A stretch of 6,638 nucleotides of DNA. Origin: JBFHRE01 sp041591895. Lineage in GTDB: Bacteria > Actinomycetota > Acidimicrobiia > Spongiisociales > ZC4RG35. Under the pieces are notes generated by a model. That model saw only the letters and a program-made list of their open reading frames with translations, made no database searches and was not told where the DNA came from. Below, piece after piece: positions 1-5,334 of the stretch. Location of the stretch: the NCBI GenBank assembly GCA_041591895.1, contig JBFHRE010000129.1, positions 1 to 6,638 of the forward strand. The letters are read 5' to 3'. The position numbers and the translations under genes are program-made. The first letter of the stretch is position 1. The number at the start of each line of letters is the position of its first letter.

Positions 1-93
1 GAGTGTCCGGCGCAGCACTGCCGGGACGTGGAATACGTGACTGACGTCGTATGCGTCGAGCATCTCGGCGAGGACGACCGCTCCGGTGGTCAT
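1..93 (-). CDS. Thiamine-diphosphate-dependent enzyme, N-terminal fragment (cut by window edge)
   Basis: The ATG at 93-91 opens a frame that stays open to base 1, giving 31 residues that begin MTTGAVVLAEMLDAYDVSHV and continue FHVPAVLRRTL. Seen: the pattern 'LAEML-AY-V-HVF-VPA-LRRTL' resembles the start of the Pyr/N-terminal domain of acetolactate synthase-like ThDP enzymes, where a 'GV.HVFG.PG' strand and loop comes first. This copy has HVPA in place of the common GxPG, as I recall for some 'thiamine pyrophosphate-requiring protein' entries. The catalytic Glu and the ThDP-binding GDG motif would lie beyond the window, so substrate and integrity cannot be judged. The start overlaps the upstream stop as ATGA, with a GAGG site about 7 nt before it, so it is the fourth gene of the leftward operon and probably translationally coupled. 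It may act on a 2-oxo acid or 2-hydroxyacyl-CoA made by the pathway (inference). Confidence 0.72.
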   Translation of the reverse strand, partial: MTTGAVVLAEMLDAYDVSHVFHVPAVLRRTL

Positions 94-476
94 GCGGCCA
101 CCTCGAAGACGGCAGTCCCGGCGGTGGTCACGGTGTCGCCTGTCCGGACCCACAGGTCGATCTTCAATTCGCGCCCGTCGACCTCGGTGACCGTCCCTCC
201 GCAATCGAGGGTGTCGCCCAGATAGGCGGGAGCCAGGTGGCGATAGGTGATGCTGCGAAGCCGGGCCTTCCGCCCCATGTAGCGGTGAACCGCCTGGACC
301 ATGTAGACACCCTGGAGTGGGCCATGGACCAGCAGGCCGGGATGACCGTCGTGTTCGACGGCGAATGGGACGTCGTAGTGGATTCGGTGGATCAGCCACG
401 ACGAGGCGCTGAACATGAACAGGTCGACCGCGTCCGGTGTCCGGGTCATGACCGGGATCTCGGTTCCGGGTGTCAT
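90..476 (-). CDS. MaoC-like hot-dog dehydratase subunit with HRIHYD motif (C-terminal-half type)
   Basis: A 128-residue single hot-dog-fold protein, likely one half of a two-subunit enoyl-CoA hydratase (acyl dehydratase). Seen: FMFSASSWLIHRIHYD at residues 20-35 followed by GLLVHGPLQ at 47-55. This layout matches the C-terminal half of mesaconyl-C4-CoA/itaconyl-CoA hydratase-type proteins and of HTD2-like dehydratases, where the His of 'RIHYD' (H33 here) is the expected catalytic His. The position normally holding Asp or Asn five residues before that His is Leu28, which is unusual. A 'RSITYRHLAPAYLGDTL' segment (74-90) is the usual second strand region after the hot-dog helix. The ATG at 476-474 overlaps the stop of the preceding MaoC subunit (ATGA), with an AAGGA site 7 nt upstream, and its own stop overlaps the ThDP gene start. 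That tight coupling fits stoichiometric subunits. The exact substrate is unknown. Confidence 0.83.
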   Translation of the reverse strand: MTPGTEIPVMTRTPDAVDLFMFSASSWLIHRIHYDVPFAVEHDGHPGLLVHGPLQGVYMVQAVHRYMGRKARLRSITYRHLAPAYLGDTLDCGGTVTEVDGRELKIDLWVRTGDTVTTAGTAVFEVAA

Positions 477-961
477 CGGTAGATCCTTGTGAACCGCTCG
501 CGAGCAACCAGTTCGTCCCGCTGGTTGGTGAACGTGAACTCCTGCGTGACGAAGACGAGATCGCCACTCCGTCCTTCCTTCTCGTACATGTCCACGATCT
601 TCTTGGTCACGGTGATCCGGTCACCCGCCACCACCGGTTCACCGAGGTCGAGGGTGATCTCACCCGCCATCGCCCGGGTCGTGGGCAGCGGCGGAACGTC
701 TGCCGAGGCCGATCCGTCCGCTTCGAGCGACACCCGATCCCCCAGGTGGGCTGCGTGCATCCGGATGACGTACGGGAAGAACGGAGGCGCGACGATGTCG
801 GCAAAACCGGCTGCCCGGGCGGCGTCGGCGTCGAAGTGCACCGTGTCCGTCTCGCCTGTGGCGCGGGCGTACTTCTGGATGTCGGTGCGGCCGACCTGGA
901 ACGTGTAGGGGGGGTACTCCTGTTGGGCCCATGCTCTCGCGGCGTCTGTGATGACTCCCAT
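473..961 (-). CDS. MaoC N-terminal-type (FAS1-like) dehydratase subunit
   Basis: A 162-residue protein resembling the MaoC_dehydrat_N / FAS1-like dehydratase domain, expected to pair with the next gene to form an (R)-type 2-enoyl-CoA hydratase. Seen: YARATGETDTVHFD at residues 31-44, AGFADIVAPPFF at 51-62, then GEITLDLGEPVVAGD (100-114) and a terminal strand set ending ERFTRIYR. In classical R-hydratases the motif is GDxNPxH; here it reads GETDTVH, with Glu37, Asp39 and His42 in those positions. The start was set at 961 rather than the longer frame from 1144. The extra 61 residues are the reverse-frame shadow of the dehydrogenase end, while AGGGAGGA (973-966) lies 4 nt before the ATG at 961. 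It begins 11 nt after the dehydrogenase stop and ends in an ATGA overlap with the partner subunit. Split pairs of this kind are known in actinobacteria (HadAB, ChsH1-ChsH2). Confidence 0.86.
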   Translation of the reverse strand: MGVITDAARAWAQQEYPPYTFQVGRTDIQKYARATGETDTVHFDADAARAAGFADIVAPPFFPYVIRMHAAHLGDRVSLEADGSASADVPPLPTTRAMAGEITLDLGEPVVAGDRITVTKKIVDMYEKEGRSGDLVFVTQEFTFTNQRDELVARERFTRIYR

Positions 962-972
962 TCGGTCCTCCC

Positions 973-2115
973 TCAGATTCCCATCGTCCGGGCGATGATG
1001 TTTCGCTGGATGTCGGATGTTCCGGCCCCGATCACCCCCAACCGCGACTCGCGGTAATGACGCTGGAGGTCGTACTCCATCGTGTACCCGTAGCCGCCCA
1101 GCACCTGGAGCCCCATGTCGGCGACGCTCTTGTAGGCCTCGCATGCATACAGCTTGAGGATGGCGGCATCCCGCACGGTGGCCGTCCCCCGGTCGAGACG
1201 GGAGGCATACCGGTACACCAGCATCTCTGAGATCTCGGTCATCATCTGCATCTCGGCCAGCCGGTGGGCCACCGCCTGGAACTCGGCGATCGGCCGGCCG
1301 AACTGCTCGCGCTGCTGGGCGTAGGCAAGCGCGTCCGCCAGCGCCGCCTTGGCCGCCCCGGTGCGGGCGGCGGAGAGGCAGAGGCGTTCATACCGCAGAC
1401 CCACGCCGAGGTCGCGCCACCCCTCGTGGAGGGTGCCGAGCATGTTCGTCCTTGGCACTCGCACGTCGTCGAAGAAGAGCATTGCCGTTCCCAGGGGCCA
1501 GTGGCCGAGGGTTTCGATCGGCTGCCACACGAGCCCGGGACTCCGGCAGTCGACCAGGAAGTTGGTGATTCCGTGGTGCTTCTTTCCTGCCGATGAGGTG
1601 CGGGTTGCCACGACGTCGATGTCGCTCACCTTGAACCCCGATGTGAACACTTTCTGTCCGTTGAGCACGTAGTCGTCTCCGTCCTCCTCTGCGGTCAGGG
1701 TGATCGAGGCGGCGTCCGATCCCGCATCGGGCTCCGTGAGCGAGAAGCACACCGACATCTCCCCGGTAGCCACTTTGGGAAGGATCTCGCGCTTGTGCTG
1801 ATCGGTCCCGTATGTGCCGATCATCAGCCCACCCCACGTGACCGCCCGGAAGACCCAGAACGACAGGTCGAGGAAGGCGCGGCCGAGCTCCTCCAGCAGG
1901 ATGGCGACTTCGACGGCGCCGCCACCGGATCCCCCGTGTTCCTCCGGGATGTTGATCCCGAGCCAGCCCTGGGAGCCGAGCTTGCGGTAGAGGTCGGTAG
2001 GCGGCCGGTGCGCCCGGTCGCATTCCCGCACGTACTCCCGGTCGATCTCGTTCTCGCAGAACCGGCGGACGGTGGCTCGGAACAATTCTTGTTCCGGTGT
2101 CAACTCGACGTCCAT
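973..2115 (-). CDS. Acyl-CoA dehydrogenase family protein (isovaleryl/long-chain type catalytic Glu)
   Basis: A 380-residue FAD-dependent acyl-CoA dehydrogenase of usual family length, introducing an alpha,beta double bond into an acyl-CoA and passing electrons to ETF (family knowledge). Seen: N-terminal helical region with LTPEQELFRATVRRF (5-19), flavin/substrate signature CFSLTEPDAGSDA (123-135), QREQFGRPIAEFQ (268-280) and GGYGYTMEYDLQRHYR (340-355). The segment that carries the catalytic Glu in short/medium-chain enzymes (YEGT) reads GAGT here (363-366). However, Glu243 in RYERL sits at the helix-G position used by isovaleryl-CoA and long-chain dehydrogenases, so the enzyme is probably active. 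That pattern hints at a branched or bulky acyl-CoA, but this is only inference. The ATG at 2115 follows AAAGG by 9 nt. It is first in the leftward operon, behind the divergent promoter region, with the MaoC pair directly downstream. Confidence 0.93.
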   Translation of the reverse strand: MDVELTPEQELFRATVRRFCENEIDREYVRECDRAHRPPTDLYRKLGSQGWLGINIPEEHGGSGGGAVEVAILLEELGRAFLDLSFWVFRAVTWGGLMIGTYGTDQHKREILPKVATGEMSVCFSLTEPDAGSDAASITLTAEEDGDDYVLNGQKVFTSGFKVSDIDVVATRTSSAGKKHHGITNFLVDCRSPGLVWQPIETLGHWPLGTAMLFFDDVRVPRTNMLGTLHEGWRDLGVGLRYERLCLSAARTGAAKAALADALAYAQQREQFGRPIAEFQAVAHRLAEMQMMTEISEMLVYRYASRLDRGTATVRDAAILKLYACEAYKSVADMGLQVLGGYGYTMEYDLQRHYRESRLGVIGAGTSDIQRNIIARTMGI

Positions 2116-2184
2116 TGTCCCGCGCCTTTCTGGAGAGCGGCTGCCAGGCTACGCGGGGCCGCTCGTCCCTCGCCATCTGTTAGT

Positions 2185-2205
2185 CCGTCTCATCGTGCGG
2201 GACGG
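2185..2205. promoter_or_regulatory. Putative operator O1, imperfect inverted repeat downstream of the leftward promoter
   Basis: Arms CCGTCTC (2185-2191) and GGGGACGG-like (2199-2205, read GGGACGG) pair at 6 of 7 positions around a 7-nt centre. It aligns in the same orientation with the perfect inverted repeat at 2321-2341, sharing 15 of 21 bases, mostly CGTCTCAT on the left and GACG on the right. It begins 10 nt downstream of the leftward -10 element, so a bound protein would block that promoter. The binding factor is unknown. Confidence 0.55.
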
Positions 2206-2215
2206 GCTGCAAAGG

Positions 2216-2245
2216 AGGCTATGACGAGCAACGACAGGCTGTCAA
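2216..2245 (-). promoter_or_regulatory. Putative sigma70-type promoter for the leftward (dehydrogenase) operon
   Basis: On the minus strand there is a perfect TTGACA -35 (2245-2240), an 18-nt spacer, and TAGCCT (2221-2216), which fits the TANNNT form of actinobacterial -10 elements. Transcription would start near 2209, giving a leader of roughly 94 nt before the dehydrogenase ATG. The geometry is the same as that of the rightward promoter. Read from sequence only. Confidence 0.55.
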
Positions 2246-2276
2246 CTGATACCAGCTGAAGCAGAGAGAGGATCGG

Positions 2277-2306
2277 TTGACAGGGGTCGCGACCCACCGA
2301 TAGGGT
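2277..2306 (+). promoter_or_regulatory. Putative sigma70-type promoter for the rightward (cyclase) operon
   Basis: TTGACA at 2277-2282, an 18-nt spacer, and TAGGGT at 2301-2306 (TANNNT form). Expected transcription start is near 2313, leaving a leader of about 50 nt that contains the inverted repeat 2321-2341 and the AGGAGG site. The spacer contains a perfect 12-bp palindrome. The two -35 boxes lie 31 bp apart, back to back with the leftward promoter. Confidence 0.6.
2284..2295. promoter_or_regulatory. Perfect 12-bp palindrome between -35 and -10, with a partial copy downstream
   Basis: GGGTCGCGACCC is exactly self-complementary and lies in the spacer of the rightward promoter. Its part TCGCGACC (2287-2294) recurs at 2311-2318, 24 bp on, close to the predicted transcription start. 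The position would suit a repressor or a MerR-like spacer-binding activator. It may instead be a chance outcome of high GC. Confidence 0.4.
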
Positions 2307-2320
2307 TTGTTCGCGACCGT

Positions 2321-2341
2321 GCGTCTCATTATGTGAGACGC
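2321..2341. promoter_or_regulatory. Putative operator O2, perfect 8-bp inverted repeat upstream of the cyclase gene
   Basis: GCGTCTCA (2321-2328), spacer TTATG, and TGAGACGC (2334-2341) form a perfect 8-bp inverted repeat with a central base at 2331. It starts 14 nt after the rightward -10 and ends 7 nt before AGGAGG. There is no U-tract, so a terminator is unlikely. An odd-centred palindrome of this size suits dimeric GntR-, TetR- or IclR-type regulators, but the family cannot be told from the site. Confidence 0.65.
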
Positions 2342-2348
2342 AATTGCG

Positions 2349-2354
2349 AGGAGG
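2349..2354 (+). promoter_or_regulatory. Ribosome binding site deciding the cyclase start
   Basis: AGGAGG is followed by 8 nt and the ATG at 2363. An upstream in-frame GTG at 2333 lies inside the inverted repeat and has no such site, so 2363 is preferred. Confidence 0.85.
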
Positions 2355-2362
2355 TTTGGCCC

Positions 2363-3334
2363 ATGTCGGAGACGCCCACCATCGAGACGGTGCGGGAGTT
2401 GTGCCGGCGGTACAGCAACTGGGGCAGGTGGGGCGATGACGACGAGAAGGGGACCCTCAACCTGGTCACCGCCGAGCACGTTGTGAGCGCCGCGGCCTTG
2501 GTCCGGCGGGGCGCCACGATCTCGATGGCGCTGCCTTTCGACGAGCAGGGTCCCCAGACAGGTGCTTTCGGCCGTTTCAACCCGATCCACCTGATGATCC
2601 GGGACGGCGCCGACGTGATCGCCGGGTCGTCGGTCCGCGATTTCTACGGCGGCGTCGACCGCCACTTTCGGGGGACGGACGACCTCATCATCATGCCGCT
2701 CCAGTCCGGCACGCAGTGGGACGCCATGGGCCACGTCGTCTTCGAGGACAAGATCTACAACGGTTTCGGGGCCGAATGGGTGGGGAGCAAGGGAGCTCTC
2801 CGAGGCTCTGTGAAGCAGGCGGCCGATGGGATGGTGGGCCGGGGGGTACTGCTCGACCTCCCCAGGGCGCTGGGAGTCGACTGGCTCGAGCCGGGCCACG
2901 CCATCGACGGAGACCAACTCGACCGGGCGGCGGCGATGGCAGGTGTGGAGGTGGGAGAGGGCGATTTCGTGTTTGTCCGCACCGGCGCGATGACCATGGC
3001 CAGGGCGAACGGGCGCTGGGGTGACTACGCCGGAGGGGATGCTCCGGGGTTGGGGCTGGACAGCGTCGACTGGATCGGAGAGCGCGACATCGCGGCCCTC
3101 GCGACCGACACCTGGGGGCTCGAGGTGCGACCCAACGAGACGCCCGACACCTTCCAGCCGCTCCACATCATTCTCATCAACCACATGGGCTTGTGGCTTG
3201 GAGAGATATTCGATCTGGATCCGATCGCGGAGGATTGTGCCGCGGACGGCCGGTACGAGTTCTTCTTCGCCGGTCCGCCGCTGCCGTTCACCAGAGCGGT
3301 CGGTTCCCCGCTCAATCCGATGGCGATCAAGTAG
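2363..3334 (+). CDS. Cyclase-family (kynurenine formamidase-like fold) hydrolase with Gln-substituted metal motif
   Basis: A 323-residue protein of the putative cyclase family (PF04199-like), whose characterised members such as kynurenine formamidase and isatin hydrolase are metal-dependent hydrolases of amides or rings. Seen: GTLNLVTAEHV (30-40), the signature region QSGTQWDAMGH (114-124) followed by IYNG (131-134), and a C-terminal block HIILINHMGLWLGEIFDLD (268-286) ending in GSPLNPMAIK. The family motif is HxGTHxDxxxH; here both leading His are Gln (Gln114, Gln118) while Asp120 and His124 remain. I recall a 'SGTQWD' subfamily in bacteria, so this is probably a distinct but intact group with altered or different metal binding rather than a decayed gene. 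It leads the rightward operon, 8 nt before the CitE-like gene, so it may open a ring, lactone or amide early in the pathway (inference). Confidence 0.88.
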   Translation: MSETPTIETVRELCRRYSNWGRWGDDDEKGTLNLVTAEHVVSAAALVRRGATISMALPFDEQGPQTGAFGRFNPIHLMIRDGADVIAGSSVRDFYGGVDRHFRGTDDLIIMPLQSGTQWDAMGHVVFEDKIYNGFGAEWVGSKGALRGSVKQAADGMVGRGVLLDLPRALGVDWLEPGHAIDGDQLDRAAAMAGVEVGEGDFVFVRTGAMTMARANGRWGDYAGGDAPGLGLDSVDWIGERDIAALATDTWGLEVRPNETPDTFQPLHIILINHMGLWLGEIFDLDPIAEDCAADGRYEFFFAGPPLPFTRAVGSPLNPMAIK

Positions 3335-3342
3335 GACGACGG

Positions 3343-4239
3343 ATGGATGCACTGCGATCCATGATCTTCACGCCCGGGCACCGGCGTGATCTCATCGAGA
3401 AGGCCATTCGATCCGGAAGCGACGCCGTGATCATCGACCTCGAGGACGCGGTAGCTCTCGATGCGAAGCCCCAGGCCCGAGAGATGCTGAGCGACCTGCC
3501 GGAGTCTCCCGTACCGCTGTTCGTGCGCACCAATGGACCGGACACGGGGATGATCTGGGAGGACGTGGTCGCTGCCGGGAGCGCCGGACTGGCGGGTGTC
3601 GTCATTCCCAAGGCAGAGCACCCCGAGATCATCACCCGGATCGACGGAGCCTTGACCGCCCTCGAGATGACCTTTCGCCACCCGCCGGGCAGCATCGGGA
3701 TCATTCCCCTGATCGAGAGCGCCCTCGGAGTTCGAAACACCTATGAGATGGCCGTTGCCAGCGAACGGGTCGAGTGCGTCATGTTCGGCGGGGGCGAACA
3801 GGGCGACCTGGTGGCCGACCTCGGCTGCGAGTGGTCGCCGGAGGGAACGGGCCTCATGCAGGCCCGGTCCCAGGTGCTGCTCGCCTCGCGGGCGGCCGGG
3901 ATCGAGCACCCATTCGAAGCTGTCTTCATGGATTTCAGAAACCTCGAAGCGCTCCGGGTCGAGTCAGAACTGGCGCGCCGTCTCGGTTACGTCGGCAAGG
4001 TGGCGATCCATCCCGCGCAGGTGTCGGTCATCAACGAGGTGTTCACGCCCGATCCCGACCTGGTCGCTCGACAGCGGAGGGTGCTCGAGGCGTTCGAGGA
4101 GGCCGAAGCGAGAGGTTCGGCTTCGATCGGTGTGGACGGAAGGATGGTCGACTACGCAGTCGCCCGCGTGGCGCGCACGATCATCGCCCGAGCGGAAGCG
4201 GCGGAACGGGCAGCGGCCCGTCAAACGAAGGAGACCTGA
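3343..4239 (+). CDS. HpcH/HpaI aldolase / CitE-like (citramalyl- or malyl-CoA lyase-type) protein
   Basis: A 298-residue TIM-barrel C-C lyase of the CitE family, normal in length. Seen: RSMIFTPGHRRDLIEKA at residues 5-21, DAVIIDLEDAV at 27-37, the substrate Arg62 in FVRTNG, Lys90 in VVIPKAEHP, the metal Glu125 in IPLIESALGV, and Asp155 in GDLVADLG, which matches the second metal ligand of the family. The C-terminal GKVAIHPAQV (218-227) is also typical. Family members cleave malyl-, citramalyl- or related CoA esters to acyl-CoA plus glyoxylate or pyruvate, using Mg2+. The start at 3343 is supported by AGGA (3333-3336) overlapping the previous stop; the longer frame from 3193 runs back into the cyclase gene. 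The stop overlaps the next start (TGATG at 4237-4241). Together with the CoA-transferase and MaoC genes it suggests an Ict-Ich-Ccl-like route; substrate not determined. Confidence 0.9.
   Translation: MDALRSMIFTPGHRRDLIEKAIRSGSDAVIIDLEDAVALDAKPQAREMLSDLPESPVPLFVRTNGPDTGMIWEDVVAAGSAGLAGVVIPKAEHPEIITRIDGALTALEMTFRHPPGSIGIIPLIESALGVRNTYEMAVASERVECVMFGGGEQGDLVADLGCEWSPEGTGLMQARSQVLLASRAAGIEHPFEAVFMDFRNLEALRVESELARRLGYVGKVAIHPAQVSVINEVFTPDPDLVARQRRVLEAFEEAEARGSASIGVDGRMVDYAVARVARTIIARAEAAERAAARQTKET
4228..4233 (+). promoter_or_regulatory. Ribosome binding site fixing the Gfo/Idh/MocA start inside the CitE-like gene
   Basis: AAGGAG followed by 5 nt leads to the ATG at 4239, which shares its A with the TGA of the CitE-like gene. 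This supports a 363-residue product rather than the 518-residue open frame that starts at 3774. Confidence 0.85.
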
Positions 4240-5330
4240 TGAGGAGTCGGTATATCGATGGGGGAGTCGGGGTGGCAGTCGTCGGGGCCGGATCGATCGG
4301 AACGCTCCGGGCCGAGATCTCCCACCGGCATCCTTCGGTCGACTTCCTCGCGGTCTGCGACATCGTCGAAGAGAAGGTCAGCCGGCTGGGCGACTCCTGC
4401 CAGGCCGACGTTGTGACCACCGACGCCCTCGACATCGTGACAAGGGACGAGATCGACGCAGTCATCATCGCTTCCACCGAAGACTCCCATTACGAGCCGG
4501 CGATGGCGGCCATCCAGGCCCGCAAGACGGTGCTGATCGAAAAGCCATTCACCATCCTGCCGGAAGAGGGACACAAGCTGCTGGCGGCCGCCGACGAATA
4601 CGGGGTGCGGGTCTACACGGGTTTCACCCAACGCTTTCGGCGCCGCTACCTGGCGATCAAGGAGCACATCGGCCTGGGCTACATCGGTGAGGTCACGAGT
4701 GCCAAGGCGACCATCTACCTCGCCCAGTCGGTGGCACGGGCGGTGATCTCTCGGGCCGGCACCACGACCCCGTCGGTCAACACGATGACGTATCTGTTCG
4801 ATCTGCTCACATGGTATCTCGACGGCAAGAAGCCGACCACGGCGTACGCCGCCGGATCGACGAACGGGAGAATCTCCGAGGAGTACGGGGCCCCAGACTC
4901 GACCTGGTGCGTCCTCACCTACGACGACGGGGCCGTTGCGAACCTCGGGGTGAGTTGGGAGCTTCCCGACTTCTGGCCGGCGTATGTTGCAACCATGGAC
5001 TTCGAGCTCTTCGGACGGGAGGGCACGGTGAGCGTGAAGGACGACCATCGAGATGTGATGCTCGCCTCGCGGAAACCGATTCCCTCTCCCTACACGCCAG
5101 ACGCCACCATGAACGTGGCGCTGCTCGGCTCGTACATGCCGGGCGATTGGGCACTGGGTGAGCATTTCGGCGCCATGCAGGAGGAGACCCATGCGTTCAT
5201 CAATGCGGTCGGTCAGGATCGCCTGGATCCGATTCTCGCTACGGGCGAGGAAGGCATCGACGTGCTGGTCATCTCCCGGGCGGTGGACGAGTCGGCTCGC
5301 ACAGGACAGGTCGTGACTCTGGAGTGGTGA
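4239..5330 (+). CDS. Gfo/Idh/MocA family NAD(P)-dependent oxidoreductase with atypical catalytic region
   Basis: A 363-residue two-domain oxidoreductase, usual for the family. Seen: Rossmann motif VAVVGAGSIG (12-21), acidic strand-end residue in AVCDI (38-42) that suggests NAD rather than NADP, IIASTEDSHYEPAM (76-89), and the EKP motif at 101-103 with Lys102. The beta-sheet domain includes YTGFTQRFRRRY (126-137) and GYIGEVTSAKATI (147-159). In the family the third motif is usually D-x-G-x-H-x-x-D; here the segment VNTMTYLFD (180-188) places Asn181 and Tyr185 where Asp and His are expected, with Asp188 kept. The enzyme may oxidise a non-sugar alcohol, use a different acid-base residue, or have another role. 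Such a protein within a CoA-ester cluster is uncommon. It overlaps the CitE-like gene by one base and precedes the CoA-transferase by 4 nt, so co-expression is likely. No substrate can be assigned. Confidence 0.88.
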   Translation: MRSRYIDGGVGVAVVGAGSIGTLRAEISHRHPSVDFLAVCDIVEEKVSRLGDSCQADVVTTDALDIVTRDEIDAVIIASTEDSHYEPAMAAIQARKTVLIEKPFTILPEEGHKLLAAADEYGVRVYTGFTQRFRRRYLAIKEHIGLGYIGEVTSAKATIYLAQSVARAVISRAGTTTPSVNTMTYLFDLLTWYLDGKKPTTAYAAGSTNGRISEEYGAPDSTWCVLTYDDGAVANLGVSWELPDFWPAYVATMDFELFGREGTVSVKDDHRDVMLASRKPIPSPYTPDATMNVALLGSYMPGDWALGEHFGAMQEETHAFINAVGQDRLDPILATGEEGIDVLVISRAVDESARTGQVVTLEW

Positions 5331-5334
5331 CACC

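Noticed and set aside
51..482. 143-codon plus-strand frame over the second MaoC subunit
   Set aside because: The minus strand here encodes the HRIHYD hot-dog protein with proper coupling; the plus frame lacks motif and start signal.
962..1144. 61-residue N-terminal extension of the first MaoC subunit
   Set aside because: It is an out-of-frame reading of the dehydrogenase 3' end; the ATG at 961 has a strong AGGGAGGA site right after the dehydrogenase stop.
1388..2176. 262-codon minus-strand frame overlapping the acyl-CoA dehydrogenase
   Set aside because: Arg/Pro-rich out-of-frame translation of the dehydrogenase; ends without any domain.
2221..2259. 12-codon plus-strand ORF directly after AAAGGAGG, a possible leader peptide
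   Set aside because: The SD-to-ATG gap is only 2 nt, the ORF lies upstream of the predicted rightward transcription start, and the AGGCTA bases are better explained as the leftward -10 read on the other strand.
2333..2362. GTG at 2333 as an upstream start for the cyclase gene
   Set aside because: It falls within the perfect inverted repeat, lacks a ribosome binding site, and the 10 extra residues match nothing; ATG 2363 has AGGAGG at 8 nt.
2219..3352. 377-codon open frame on the minus strand opposite the cyclase gene
   Set aside because: High-GC shadow frame. Its protein is low-complexity in Arg, Pro, Val and His with no family motif, while the opposite strand has a clear family match and ribosome binding site.
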